In this document: positions 7,615 to 15,987 of the stretch, one piece after another
Numbering within the stretch: position 1 is the stretch's first letter
Layout: each line of letters opens with the position of its first letter
NCBI GenBank assembly: GCA_016711045.1
Contig: JADJTT010000001.1
Location: forward strand, 558,001-622,000
DNA length: 64,000 nucleotides
Direction: 5' to 3'
Source of the DNA: Saprospirales bacterium
GTDB lineage: Bacteria; Bacteroidota; Bacteroidia; Chitinophagales; Saprospiraceae
Notes under the pieces: generated by a model
The model's database searches: none
What the model was told of the DNA's origin: nothing
The model's input: only the letters and a program-made list of their open reading frames with translations
Program-made: the position numbers and the translations under genes

Positions 7615-8672
7615 AAATCACCTCGCTCGAATGCTACCCTATCGACCTGCCGCTGACGGAGCCTTATACTATTTTTTACGAAACCATCGATCACTGCGTC
7701 AACGTCGTTCTTCGCATTGAAACCGACAACGGGCTCACCGGATGGGGTTGTGCGGCGCCCGATCTGCCCGTTACCGGGGAGACGCCCGAAATGGTGCTCA
7801 GCGACTTCCAGCAGTTCATCGAGCCTGTATTGCGGAGTGCCGATCCCATTCACTACATCCGCGTGCACGAGATGCTGAAATCGCTCATCCCCAGCAGTCC
7901 TTCCGCCCTCGCTATGGCCGACATGGCAATATACGACCTCGTGGCAAGGTATGCGCGTATGCCCTTGTACCAATTCCTAGGAGGCTACCGGGATAATATC
8001 CCCACAAGTATCACCATTGGCATCCTGCCTTTGGCCGAAACCCTTAAAAAAGCCAAAACCTTCATCGAGCAGGGCTTTTTTATCCTCAAACTCAAAGGGG
8101 GTAAAAGCGTAGAAGAGGACGTGGAGAAAATGATCCTGCTGCGCAAAGAATTTGGGAAAAGGATCGCCCTTCGGTTCGACGGCAATCAGGGCTACACCGC
8201 CGACGAAGCCCTGCACTTTATCCAGGAGACTGCGTCCGTTGGTATCGAACTGATCGAGCAACCAACCATAAAGGATGACCTGCAGCAGTTACACAAGGTC
8301 ACCCAGGAGTCGCACCTCCCCATCATGGCCGACGAGAGCCTCACCAGCCTGTTGGACGTATTCCGCCTCACACGGCATGATGCCATCGACATGGTCAATA
8401 TAAAGATTCAAAAGGTAGGGGGTATTACCAATTCGCTCCACATCAACTCCGTTGCCAAAGCTGCCAGCGTAGAGGCCATGGTCGGCTGTATGGATGAATG
8501 TGAACTCGGTATCGCCGCCGGCCTCCACCTCGCCCTCTGTCGCCCCAACATTTACCACGCCGACCTCGATGGCCATCTGGATCTGTTAAACGACCCGTTT
8601 AAGGGGATGATCAGGCTGCATAAGGGGGTTTTGTATCCGGGCGAAGGAATTGGACTAGGGTTGGTGAGGTGA
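7611..8672 (+). CDS. Dipeptide epimerase, enolase superfamily (L-Ala-D/L-Glu epimerase or DgcA-like)
   Basis: A 353-aa enolase-superfamily enzyme with all catalytic landmarks. KLK at 160-162 is the first acid/base lysine motif. The metal ligands are D190 (with N192), E216 and D241, and K265 is in NIKIQKVGG. Near the C-terminus, ADLDGHLDL (about 317-325) carries the DxD-type motif that binds the substrate ammonium group in dipeptide epimerases. That points to an L-Ala-D/L-Glu-type epimerase, useful in murein peptide recycling. The coupling with DUF1611 leaves N-acetyl-D-Glu racemase (DgcA) as the alternative. Confidence 0.85.
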   Translation: MKITSLECYPIDLPLTEPYTIFYETIDHCVNVVLRIETDNGLTGWGCAAPDLPVTGETPEMVLSDFQQFIEPVLRSADPIHYIRVHEMLKSLIPSSPSALAMADMAIYDLVARYARMPLYQFLGGYRDNIPTSITIGILPLAETLKKAKTFIEQGFFILKLKGGKSVEEDVEKMILLRKEFGKRIALRFDGNQGYTADEALHFIQETASVGIELIEQPTIKDDLQQLHKVTQESHLPIMADESLTSLLDVFRLTRHDAIDMVNIKIQKVGGITNSLHINSVAKAASVEAMVGCMDECELGIAAGLHLALCRPNIYHADLDGHLDLLNDPFKGMIRLHKGVLYPGEGIGLGLVR

Positions 8673-8759
8673 AAACCACCGCCTACCTACAAACTTCTCA
8701 TTCCTCCCCGGCGTTATTCCTTTCATAATTCTTTTGATCCACATATCAATTAATCCTGT

Positions 8760-8978
8760 ATGAAGCAGCCGCTCAAATTCAAGACAAATATCAATTGCAA
8801 TAACTGCATCCGCTCCGTATCAGGCTTCCTAAACGACATAAAAGAAATCGAAAAATGGGAAGTCGACATCACCAATCCGGAGAAGATCCTGACCGTAGAT
8901 GGAGAAAAAGTAACCGTGGAAATGGTCATGGAGGCCGTGGAAGAGGCCGGATTTGATATAGAAAAAGTCACGCAGTAA
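8760..8978 (+). CDS. Small HMA-like (heavy-metal-associated) domain protein
   Basis: A 72-aa protein with the beta-alpha-beta-beta-alpha-beta ferredoxin-like pattern of HMA copper chaperones. The metal-loop NCNNC lies near residues 13-17, where CopZ/Atx1 proteins have GMTCxxC. It ends VMEAVEEAGFDIEKV, the usual HMA C-terminal helix. It may carry copper or another soft metal in the cytosol, but no P-type ATPase or other metal gene is nearby. The loop resembles CxxC without the Met, so a divergent metal preference or no binding is possible. Confidence 0.7.
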   Translation: MKQPLKFKTNINCNNCIRSVSGFLNDIKEIEKWEVDITNPEKILTVDGEKVTVEMVMEAVEEAGFDIEKVTQ

Positions 8979-9033
8979 AGGGCGTAGGGCGCAGTAAGGG
9001 CGCAAGATTTTGCACCCCTACGCCCTTACTGCG
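8971..9033. terminator. Bidirectional hairpin between convergent HMA and glyA genes
   Basis: CGCAGTAAAGGGCGTAGGG pairs with CCCTACGCCCTTACTGCG, with one bulged A. The internal word GCAGTAAGGGCG offers a second, alternative 12-bp pairing with the same right arm. The left arm overlaps the end of the HMA gene and the right arm lies just after the glyA stop, as expected for a shared terminator. The repeated word (GGGCGTAGGGCGCAGTAAGGGCG) suggests origin by short direct duplications. Confidence 0.6.
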
Positions 9034-9039
9034 GTGCGA

Positions 9040-10308
9040 TTAATACAACGGAAACTGCCCCATATAAGCATTCACTTCCTTACGTACCTGCTCGATCGTG
9101 CTATCGCTTTTTGGATCCCTAAGAATACGGTCGATCCATTCGACTGTTTTCAGGCAATCTTTTTCCTTGAACCCGCGTGTAGTCACCGCAGCGGCGCCGA
9201 TCCGGATGCCGGAGGTGACGAAGGGCGACTGGGTATCGAAGGGCACCATATTCTTATTCACCGTGATATCGGCACGTACCAGGGCATTTTCGGCGTCTTT
9301 GCCTGTCACCTCTTTATTGCGTAAGTCCATCAGGAATAGGTGGTTGTCTGTGCCCCCGGAAATAATGTGGTAGTCCAGATCCAGCAGCGCCTGAGCCATG
9401 GCCTGGGCATTGCGGATCACCTGTTGGGTATAGGTTTTAAATTCGGGTTGCATGGCTTCATGGAAGGCGACGGCTTTAGCGGCAATGATATGCTCCAGCG
9501 GACCTCCCTGCATCCCTGGAAAGACCCCGCTGTTCAGGATGGCCGACATCTGGATGGCATCGCCTTTCTTGGTGGTACGTCCCCACGGATTGTCGAAATC
9601 CTTGCCCATTACGATGATGCCTCCGCGCGGACCGCGAAGTGTCTTGTGGGTCGTAGAGGTGATAATATGGCAATGTTCAACCGGGCTCTTCAACCAGCCA
9701 GCCGCGATCAGTCCGGCCGGGTGCGCGATGTCGGCCATCAGAAGTGCGCCCACTTCGTCGGCAATAGCGCGGAAACGGGCGTACTCCCAATCCCGCGAAT
9801 AGGCGGAAGCACCGCAGATGATGAGTTTCGGACGTGCTTCGCGGGCAATAGCTGCCACTTTATCCATATCGATACGGCCGGTATCTTCTTCCACCCCATA
9901 GAAAACAGGGCGATACACTTTTCCTGAATAATTGACAGGAGAGCCGTGGCTCAAATGGCCTCCATGCGCCAGGTTGAATCCCAGAATAGTATCGCCAGGC
10001 TCCAGCAAAGCCAGGTAAACCGCCGCATTCGCCTGCGACCCGGAGTGCGGCTGCACATTGGCATATTCGGCTCCGAAAAGTGTTTGTAGCCGATCAATAG
10101 CAAGTTGCTCCACTTCATCCACCACTTCACATCCCCCGTAATATCTTTTCCCCGGGTAACCTTCCGCATATTTATTCGTCAAACAAGTACCCATCGTCTT
10201 TATGACAGCGTCACTGGCAAAATTTTCGGAGGCAATCAACTCCACGCCATTGCGCTGCCGGGCGAGTTCTTTTTCGATGAGCCGGGCAATTTCCTTATCT
10301 GGGATCAT
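9040..10308 (-). CDS. glyA: Serine hydroxymethyltransferase
   Basis: Interconverts serine plus tetrahydrofolate with glycine plus methylene-THF, the main cytosolic source of one-carbon units. The protein is about 422 aa, the family's usual length. Recognisable are ELIASENFAS near the N-terminus, PHSGSQANAAVY, and the PLP-lysine segment TSTTHKTLRGPRGG. I place the start at the ATG at 10308 (MIPDKEIARLIEKE). Eleven further in-frame codons reach another ATG at 10341 but lack family similarity. A -7-like TACTTTTG (10350-10357, minus strand) lies upstream without a clear -33 box. It stands alone, convergent with the HMA gene. Confidence 0.97.
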   Translation of the reverse strand: MIPDKEIARLIEKELARQRNGVELIASENFASDAVIKTMGTCLTNKYAEGYPGKRYYGGCEVVDEVEQLAIDRLQTLFGAEYANVQPHSGSQANAAVYLALLEPGDTILGFNLAHGGHLSHGSPVNYSGKVYRPVFYGVEEDTGRIDMDKVAAIAREARPKLIICGASAYSRDWEYARFRAIADEVGALLMADIAHPAGLIAAGWLKSPVEHCHIITSTTHKTLRGPRGGIIVMGKDFDNPWGRTTKKGDAIQMSAILNSGVFPGMQGGPLEHIIAAKAVAFHEAMQPEFKTYTQQVIRNAQAMAQALLDLDYHIISGGTDNHLFLMDLRNKEVTGKDAENALVRADITVNKNMVPFDTQSPFVTSGIRIGAAAVTTRGFKEKDCLKTVEWIDRILRDPKSDSTIEQVRKEVNAYMGQFPLY

Positions 10309-10405
10309 AAAGAGATATTTGTATTTGTGAATAAAATCCAAAATCAGCTCAAAAGTACAATAAATCGTGTAAGAAATGCTTTATAACGACCCGGATCATC
10401 CACAC

Positions 10406-10436
10406 TTCGAACACCTTTAGAGAATCCGTATATTTG
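10406..10436 (+). promoter_or_regulatory. Possible promoter of the phosphoesterase gene
   Basis: TATATTTG at 10429-10436 matches the -7 consensus TAnnTTTG exactly. TTCG at 10406-10409, with a 19-nt spacer, is a one-mismatch -33 box. The start codon follows 20 bp later. Confidence 0.45.
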
Positions 10437-10456
10437 CTTTTTTAGCCCTGTTTACC

Positions 10457-12343
10457 ATGATCAGACCCCCGCTTTCACGCTTATTTTTCCTCCTCCTCTG
10501 CAGTGTTATGCCACTGCTGGTTTCCGGAGTTACGGAAAAATACCGGGCTATGTGGCGGGAAGACCCCGCTACTTCCATGGTGATTGGCTGGAACCAAAAA
10601 TCAGGCCATTCACCCATGATCTACCTCGACGATGTGGATTATGGCCGGGAATTTTCCCGCTACCGGTTTTCCAAAGCGCCCGACCAGGTTATCGAATTGA
10701 AAGGAATGAATAACCATTTCGTGCGCCTCCGCGGCCTTAAGCCCAATACGGTCTATTACTTCGTCATCCGCGACAGTGAAGGGATCAGCGAGCGTTTTTC
10801 TTTTAAAACTGCACCCAACGACCCTTCCGAACGGTTGTCGATCATCGCCGGAGGCGACTCCCGAAACAACCGGGATGTACGGCAGGAAGGCAATCGGCTG
10901 GTGGGCAAGCTCCGCCCGCACGTGGTCTTGTTCAACGGCGACATGACGGATGAAGACACCCCTTACGAATGGCAGGAATGGTTTGACGACTGGCAGCTCA
11001 CGATCGCCCGCGATGGTCGCATGACTCCCATTATCGCCGCGAGGGGCAATCACGAAGTCTCCAACGACATCCTATTCTCCTTATTTGACCTGCCCATCAA
11101 AGATGCCTACTACGCACTTAATATGGGAGGCGACCTTCTTCGTATCTATACACTCAACTCCATGATCCCTGCAGGTGGCGTCCAACGCGATTGGTTGGAA
11201 CGGGACCTGTCAAACAATCAATCTGCCACCTGGAAGATCGCACAATACCATTTGTCCATACGCCCGCATACCAACAAGAAACCGGAAAATGGAGACGAAT
11301 ATGCCAACTGGGCGCCCTTGTTTTATGGCTATCATATTAACCTCGCCATAGAATCAGATGCCCACGTAGCCAAAGTCACCTGGCCTGTTCGTCCTTCCAA
11401 CGAACCGGGCAGCTCGGAAGGGTTCATCCGCGATGATAATGAGGGAACGGTCTTCGCAGGCGAAGGAGGCTGGGGCGCCCCTTTGCGCGATTGTAATGAC
11501 AACAAACCCTGGACCCGCAATAGCGGAAGCTTCAACCAATTTAACTGGATATTTGTAGACGAAGAAAAAATGGAGGTCCGGACCGTGCGGATAGCCGAAT
11601 CCGAGTCCGTCCTGGAAGTAGACCCCAACAACATCTTTCGTCCACCCTTCGGGCTTTCTATTTGGAATCCCAGCAACGGCGACGTAGTGGTGATCCGGAA
11701 ACCCGGCTCCCAACCGCTAGCCCAAGAGGAGAAGCCTGCTTATACTCCCGAGCCCACGAAGGAAAATGCATTTGCGGGCGAAACCCTGGCTTCCCGTGTA
11801 CCCGGGTTTGCTATGCAGGGTTTTTGGGTAGAGGGCGCCATCGTGAACTTTTCCACGGCCAATGAGCCTCCCAACATGGCCTACCAGCTCCACCGTTCAA
11901 TGGATGGAGGAAAAAACTTCGTCAAAGCCGCTGATCTTCAGGGCACCGGTAAGCCTCTCAACCAATACCGCCACACCGACAATGCGGGCGGCCCCACTGC
12001 CAAATATCGCCTCCGGCGCATATTCCCCAATGGAGAAACGGATTATTACCTACCCACAGGGGATATCCAGGAAGATCTCGACAACTTCGAGCGGCTCCCC
12101 CTGCTTGTTCCCGACAGAGCGACGCTAGAGTTAAAAGTAGCCTACTCTCTGGACTTTCAGGCCAATGTCCGCATTTGCCTTGTCAATACCTCCTTCCGCG
12201 AGGTGGTGGGTATCGAGCTACCCAACCAGTCCTCGGGCAAATATCTCAAGACCATCGACCTCAGTACGGTACCCAAAGGCCCCTATTTGGTCGTCATACG
12301 CGCCAATAGCTTCCCTGTAAGGCGGTTTAGGGTGCAGATATAA
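10457..12343 (+). CDS. Secreted purple-acid-phosphatase-like metallophosphoesterase
   Basis: A 628-aa exported protein. Residues 1-24 form a signal peptide. Residues 25-120 are a fibronectin-like N-domain typical of purple acid phosphatases (ending LKPNTVYYFVIRD...F.FKTAP). The calcineurin-like metallophosphoesterase domain follows with GGDSR (132-136), NGDMT (160-164), RGNHE (196-200), then YHLSIRPH and ESDAHVAK as the later His ligands. The last 230 residues contain beta-sandwich-like segments and end VRRFRVQI, which may be a poorly conserved T9SS-type sorting end. It probably hydrolyses phosphate esters outside the cytoplasm. The cytoplasmic UshA and PhoX families fit less well. Confidence 0.8.
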   Translation: MIRPPLSRLFFLLLCSVMPLLVSGVTEKYRAMWREDPATSMVIGWNQKSGHSPMIYLDDVDYGREFSRYRFSKAPDQVIELKGMNNHFVRLRGLKPNTVYYFVIRDSEGISERFSFKTAPNDPSERLSIIAGGDSRNNRDVRQEGNRLVGKLRPHVVLFNGDMTDEDTPYEWQEWFDDWQLTIARDGRMTPIIAARGNHEVSNDILFSLFDLPIKDAYYALNMGGDLLRIYTLNSMIPAGGVQRDWLERDLSNNQSATWKIAQYHLSIRPHTNKKPENGDEYANWAPLFYGYHINLAIESDAHVAKVTWPVRPSNEPGSSEGFIRDDNEGTVFAGEGGWGAPLRDCNDNKPWTRNSGSFNQFNWIFVDEEKMEVRTVRIAESESVLEVDPNNIFRPPFGLSIWNPSNGDVVVIRKPGSQPLAQEEKPAYTPEPTKENAFAGETLASRVPGFAMQGFWVEGAIVNFSTANEPPNMAYQLHRSMDGGKNFVKAADLQGTGKPLNQYRHTDNAGGPTAKYRLRRIFPNGETDYYLPTGDIQEDLDNFERLPLLVPDRATLELKVAYSLDFQANVRICLVNTSFREVVGIELPNQSSGKYLKTIDLSTVPKGPYLVVIRANSFPVRRFRVQI

Positions 12344-12354
12344 GGGCCTGCTCC

Positions 12355-14432
12355 CTACTTCACCAAATTTATATCGCCACTGTATGTAAACGTCACCCCA
12401 TCCAAGAAACTCACCTCAATGAGGTAGACGTAGACCCCGCTATTCAACACTTTCCCGTTGAAGGTGCCATCCCAGCCCAACGTCTCCGCGCCGAGCGGAA
12501 TGTTACTGGTTTCATACATCAGGCTGCCCCAGCGATTGAATATCTTCATCGATGTGATGAGCCGCGCTGCAGGCCCGCCATAAGCTGTAAAATAGTCATT
12601 GATGCCATCGTAGTTGGGAGAGAACATATTGGGAATAAATACCGGACGGACGGCGATCACTGCTACAGTCACCGAATCGACAGCCCGGCACCCAACCTCA
12701 TCTTCAATGCTAATGGTGTAGGTGGTTGTCACATACGGCATCGCCGTGGGGTCGAAGCAATCCGGACAACTGAGCGAGCCGGTGTTGTTCCATTGGATCA
12801 GCGACAGGATCGCATTTGGTGGTAAATAGGTGGCATGCAGTTCGGTAGACTCCGCCAGGTCGATAGTCACATCGGGCCCGGCATCGACAATCAGTTCGGG
12901 AGGGTTGAGCAGTATGGTTTCCAACGAGTCGACACATCCTTTGATGTCTTGTATGAATAAGGTATACACGCCTGCATAGAGATTGATAAAATCGCCCAGG
13001 GGCAAGAAATTTTCTCCATCAATGCTGTACATATATCCGGGCGAACCTCCTGACCCCGCTACCGAAATAGAGCCGGAGGGCTCTTCGTAGCAATCGGGGT
13101 CCATCACATCGGCCAAACTCACATCGAGGGCAGTGGCCGGATCGCAGCAGGGCTCGATATAGATATTTCGAACGACCGTCACAATACACCCCTGGTCGGT
13201 TTCGATCTGCAATACGATCGACTTGGAGCCAAAAGAGTTATAGACGATCTGATGTGGCCCAAGCCCGGTACCGGTCGCCGGATTGGCGCCAGCCCCGAAA
13301 AACCAGTTATAGGTGCCGGTAAACCCTGGAGGCATAAAAGAGTTGTCGGTAAAAGTCACGATATCGATATCGCATTCGTTTTCCAGCACTGGCTCGACCA
13401 ACATATCGGCTTCCGGCCCCAGGAACGTCCCTGTGCCGCCGAAAGTGATGCTAAACCCGCTACCCGTATTGCTGAAGTTATTCACAATGAGCGCGTAGCT
13501 CTTACCGGCCTCCATGTTGAGTGCAGCGATGAAGTTATCATCGCCCGAAGCACAGCCCGGAAATTCTACAATATCAGAGGAAGACAGATTCAATCCGGTC
13601 GGGCCGGTACAGGGCTGCCAGGTGCTAAACGGCTGGCCGACGTTTTCGCCCGAAGCCATACAACGAAGGAGAATCTTGTTCGCACAATTATCAAAATCGG
13701 GTAATTCGTAGACCGCAAAATCCAGGTCGTCAGACGGATTGTTGGGCGTGAGGGTAAAGGTCAATGACCCCGGGTCCTGGCAAGTCCATTTATACCAGGC
13801 CGAACTAAACTCCGTCTGCAAGCAGGAAGATGGATCCACCTCGTTGGTAATGACGCCTGCCCCCACCAGCGATTCCACGGTAAAGGGCGATTTATCGCAC
13901 AATACTACCCCGGTAGGACAATCAGAACTGGGGTCCGGCACATTGTTGAAGTTATTGACACAGAGTTGAAAAGTGCCTTGATTCCCATTCCGGGCATCCA
14001 CCCGGATGTAGTAGGTTTCTCCCACTACCAGCGGCCCTGCAAAGGATTCTGCGATATTGGCGTTGAACCCATCTGAGGCGCACTGGATCTCGGTAAGGTT
14101 GGCACAGTTGCCCGCATAGAGGACAAATTGAGGATCTTCCAGCGTGCCGCCGGGATTGGCGGGGTGTTACCGATTACCGTGATCGATACATCGGTAGCCT
14201 GGGCCACAAAAGAAAACCAGACATCACCGGCAAGGCCGGGGGGAAAACAAGAAGGAGACAAAGGAGACGAAACAGTAGCCCCTACAGTCGTAAAAGCGCC
14301 CGGAGGCGAGCAATAGTTGGAAACGTTGTTCAGCGGCTGTGCACCCAGACATTCATTATTCAAAGGTTGGGCCCAGGCCAACAAGGGCAATAAACTCAGT
14401 GTGATTCCAAATAGTATGTGTTGAACTTTCAT
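12355..14432 (-). pseudogene. Gliding-motility-associated (CHU_C) T9SS type B surface protein, split by a frameshift near 14156
   Basis: Two pieces form one protein of about 690 aa. The first (start 14432, MKVQHILFGITLSLLPLLAWAQ) is a signal peptide plus the start of a repeat with QPLNNECLGAQPL. The frame breaks at about 14156, where adding one base gives continuous NTPP-x-PGGTLEDPQFVLYAGN. The second part has further repeats with GETYYIRVDA and FSTWQPCTG, a PKD-like segment (GTYNWFFGAGANPATGTG) and a SprB-like repeat. It ends in the gliding-motility C-terminal domain (IPNMFSPNYDGINDYF ... FNRWG ... WDGTFNGKVLNSGVYVY). This type B CTD targets proteins to the T9SS. The downstream piece is open from 14025 with a GTG. 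The lesion may be a real mutation or an assembly error. Confidence 0.8.
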
Positions 14433-14518
14433 CGCTTTTCGGTTAATCGGCTTTTCCATTTAATAAGCTAACGCCGTTATTGTTGTAAAAGTACCACCAA
14501 AATAAACAACAGCCGACA

Positions 14519-14553
14519 TTTGAAAGGGTTATGCCAAAGCATTCCTATCTTTG
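14519..14553 (+). promoter_or_regulatory. Probable promoter of pssA
   Basis: TTTG at 14519-14522 and an exact TAnnTTTG match (TATCTTTG) at 14546-14553 are separated by 23 nt, slightly longer than the usual spacer. The pssA ATG is 24 bp downstream. Confidence 0.5.
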
Positions 14554-14577
14554 AAAAGTCCTTAAACAATTTTCACT

Positions 14578-15273
14578 ATGCGCAAGCACATCCCCAACCT
14601 CTTCACCCTCGCCAACCTCTTCTTCGGCTGCCTGGCTATTGTAGCGGTCTTGCACGGCGAATACCAATTGACCTTTTGGCTGATCCTGCTCGCTATTTTC
14701 GCCGATTACGTCGATGGGGGAGTAGCCCGCGCACTGAAGGTTTCTTCTCCGCTGGGCAAAGAACTCGACTCCATCGCCGACGCTGTATCCTTCGGAGTCG
14801 TTCCCGGCGCTATCTTCTACCAACTCCTGTCGATTTCTACACATTGCACTGGAGAGACGATCTGCTGGGCTGCCATTCCCGGGTTTATCGTCTCTGCCGC
14901 CGCCGGATTGCGGCTGGCCCGCTTTAACCTCGATACCCGCCAGACCGAAAACTTCATCGGATTGCCGACTCCCTCCCTGACCATGTTTGCCCTCGGCTTG
15001 CTGATGATCCATGAATCCAATTCCTTTGGAATGGGTGCATTACTAGAGAAGACATGGGTATTGTATGTCCTGGTTGGCTTCCTGAGCTATATTTCCAATG
15101 CGCCCCTGCCCATGTTCAGCCTGAAATTCAAATCCTTTGCCTGGAAGGGCAACGAGATAAAATTTATCTTTGGGGGTATTGGGGTGGTGTTGCTCGCGCT
15201 GTGGCGGGAAGCGGCGCTTGCCCCGATTATCGCCCTCTACATCCTGATTTCGATAATCCTGAAAATTAAATAA
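14578..15273 (+). CDS. pssA: CDP-diacylglycerol-serine O-phosphatidyltransferase
   Basis: A 231-aa integral membrane enzyme making phosphatidylserine, the precursor of phosphatidylethanolamine. The CDP-alcohol phosphotransferase signature is complete: D43, D46-G47, A50-R51, G60, D64 and D68 in DYVDGGVAR...GKELDSIAD. About seven hydrophobic segments follow the family pattern, including HIPNLFTLANLFFGCLAI at the start. The length is typical for the Bacteroidota/Bacillus type. It has its own promoter and is followed by a hairpin before rsmI. Confidence 0.95.
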   Translation: MRKHIPNLFTLANLFFGCLAIVAVLHGEYQLTFWLILLAIFADYVDGGVARALKVSSPLGKELDSIADAVSFGVVPGAIFYQLLSISTHCTGETICWAAIPGFIVSAAAGLRLARFNLDTRQTENFIGLPTPSLTMFALGLLMIHESNSFGMGALLEKTWVLYVLVGFLSYISNAPLPMFSLKFKSFAWKGNEIKFIFGGIGVVLLALWREAALAPIIALYILISIILKIK

Positions 15274-15307
15274 CGAATGGCGTGCCGCAGGTACGCCATT
15301 CGTTATT
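15269..15307. terminator. Hairpin between pssA and rsmI
   Basis: AATAACGAATGGCGTGCC pairs with GGTACGCCATTCGTTATT around a 3-nt loop, with one mismatch in 18. The left arm includes the pssA stop codon. No long T-run follows on the plus strand, so it may be a terminator or an mRNA 3'-end stabiliser. rsmI starts only 15 bp later. Confidence 0.55.
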
Positions 15308-15321
15308 AAAAAATTATTCCC

Positions 15322-15984
15322 TTGCTCTATATCGTACCCACACCCATCGGCAATTTGGAGGATATCACACTCCGTGCCCTTTCCGTGCTCCGCTCCGTCG
15401 ACCTCATCCTGGCCGAAGATACCCGGACTTCGGGAAAACTGTTGTCGCATTATCAGATCGAAAAACCGCTTCGTTCCTACCACGCTCATAATGAACACGG
15501 CGTCACGTCCCAATTTGTCGAGCAAATGCAACACGGCGCCACCATCGCCCTGATCACCGATGCAGGCACGCCAGGTATTTCAGATCCGGGCTTCCTGCTC
15601 ATCCGGGCATGCGTGGAAAACGATATCCGGGTCGATTGCCTGCCTGGCCCTACCGCCTTTGTGCCTGCCCTCGTCAGTTCTGGCATCCCCTGCGATCGCT
15701 TTCATTACGAAGGCTTTCTTCCGCATAAAAAAGGCCGCCAGACCCGTATGCAATACCTGGCATCCTTGCCCAATACCTTCGTGCTTTATGAGTCTCCTCA
15801 CCGCCTGCTGCGCTGCCTGGCAGAGCTCCAAACTCATTGCGGACCCGACCGAAAGGCCTGTGTCTGCCGCGAGCTCAGCAAAATTTTCGAAGAAAAAAGG
15901 ACCGACTCCCTGGAGGAGTTGCATGCGTATTACAGCAAGCACCCTGCCAAAGGAGAAATTGTCATCGTGGTAAGTGGGCAATAG
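15322..15984 (+). CDS. rsmI: 16S rRNA (cytidine-1402-2'-O)-methyltransferase RsmI
   Basis: A 220-aa tetrapyrrole-methylase-fold enzyme methylating C1402 in the 16S rRNA decoding centre. The family motifs are present: LYIVPTPIGNLEDITLRAL at the N-terminus, ILAEDTRTSGKLLSHY, ITDAGTPGISDPGF and YEGFLPHKKGRQ. The start is a TTG directly encoding the conserved opening, and no in-frame ATG precedes the conserved region. It is slightly short at the C-terminus compared with longer family members but complete. It ends 3 bp from the convergent T9SS gene. Confidence 0.95.
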   Translation: MLYIVPTPIGNLEDITLRALSVLRSVDLILAEDTRTSGKLLSHYQIEKPLRSYHAHNEHGVTSQFVEQMQHGATIALITDAGTPGISDPGFLLIRACVENDIRVDCLPGPTAFVPALVSSGIPCDRFHYEGFLPHKKGRQTRMQYLASLPNTFVLYESPHRLLRCLAELQTHCGPDRKACVCRELSKIFEEKRTDSLEELHAYYSKHPAKGEIVIVVSGQ

Positions 15985-15987
15985 ATT

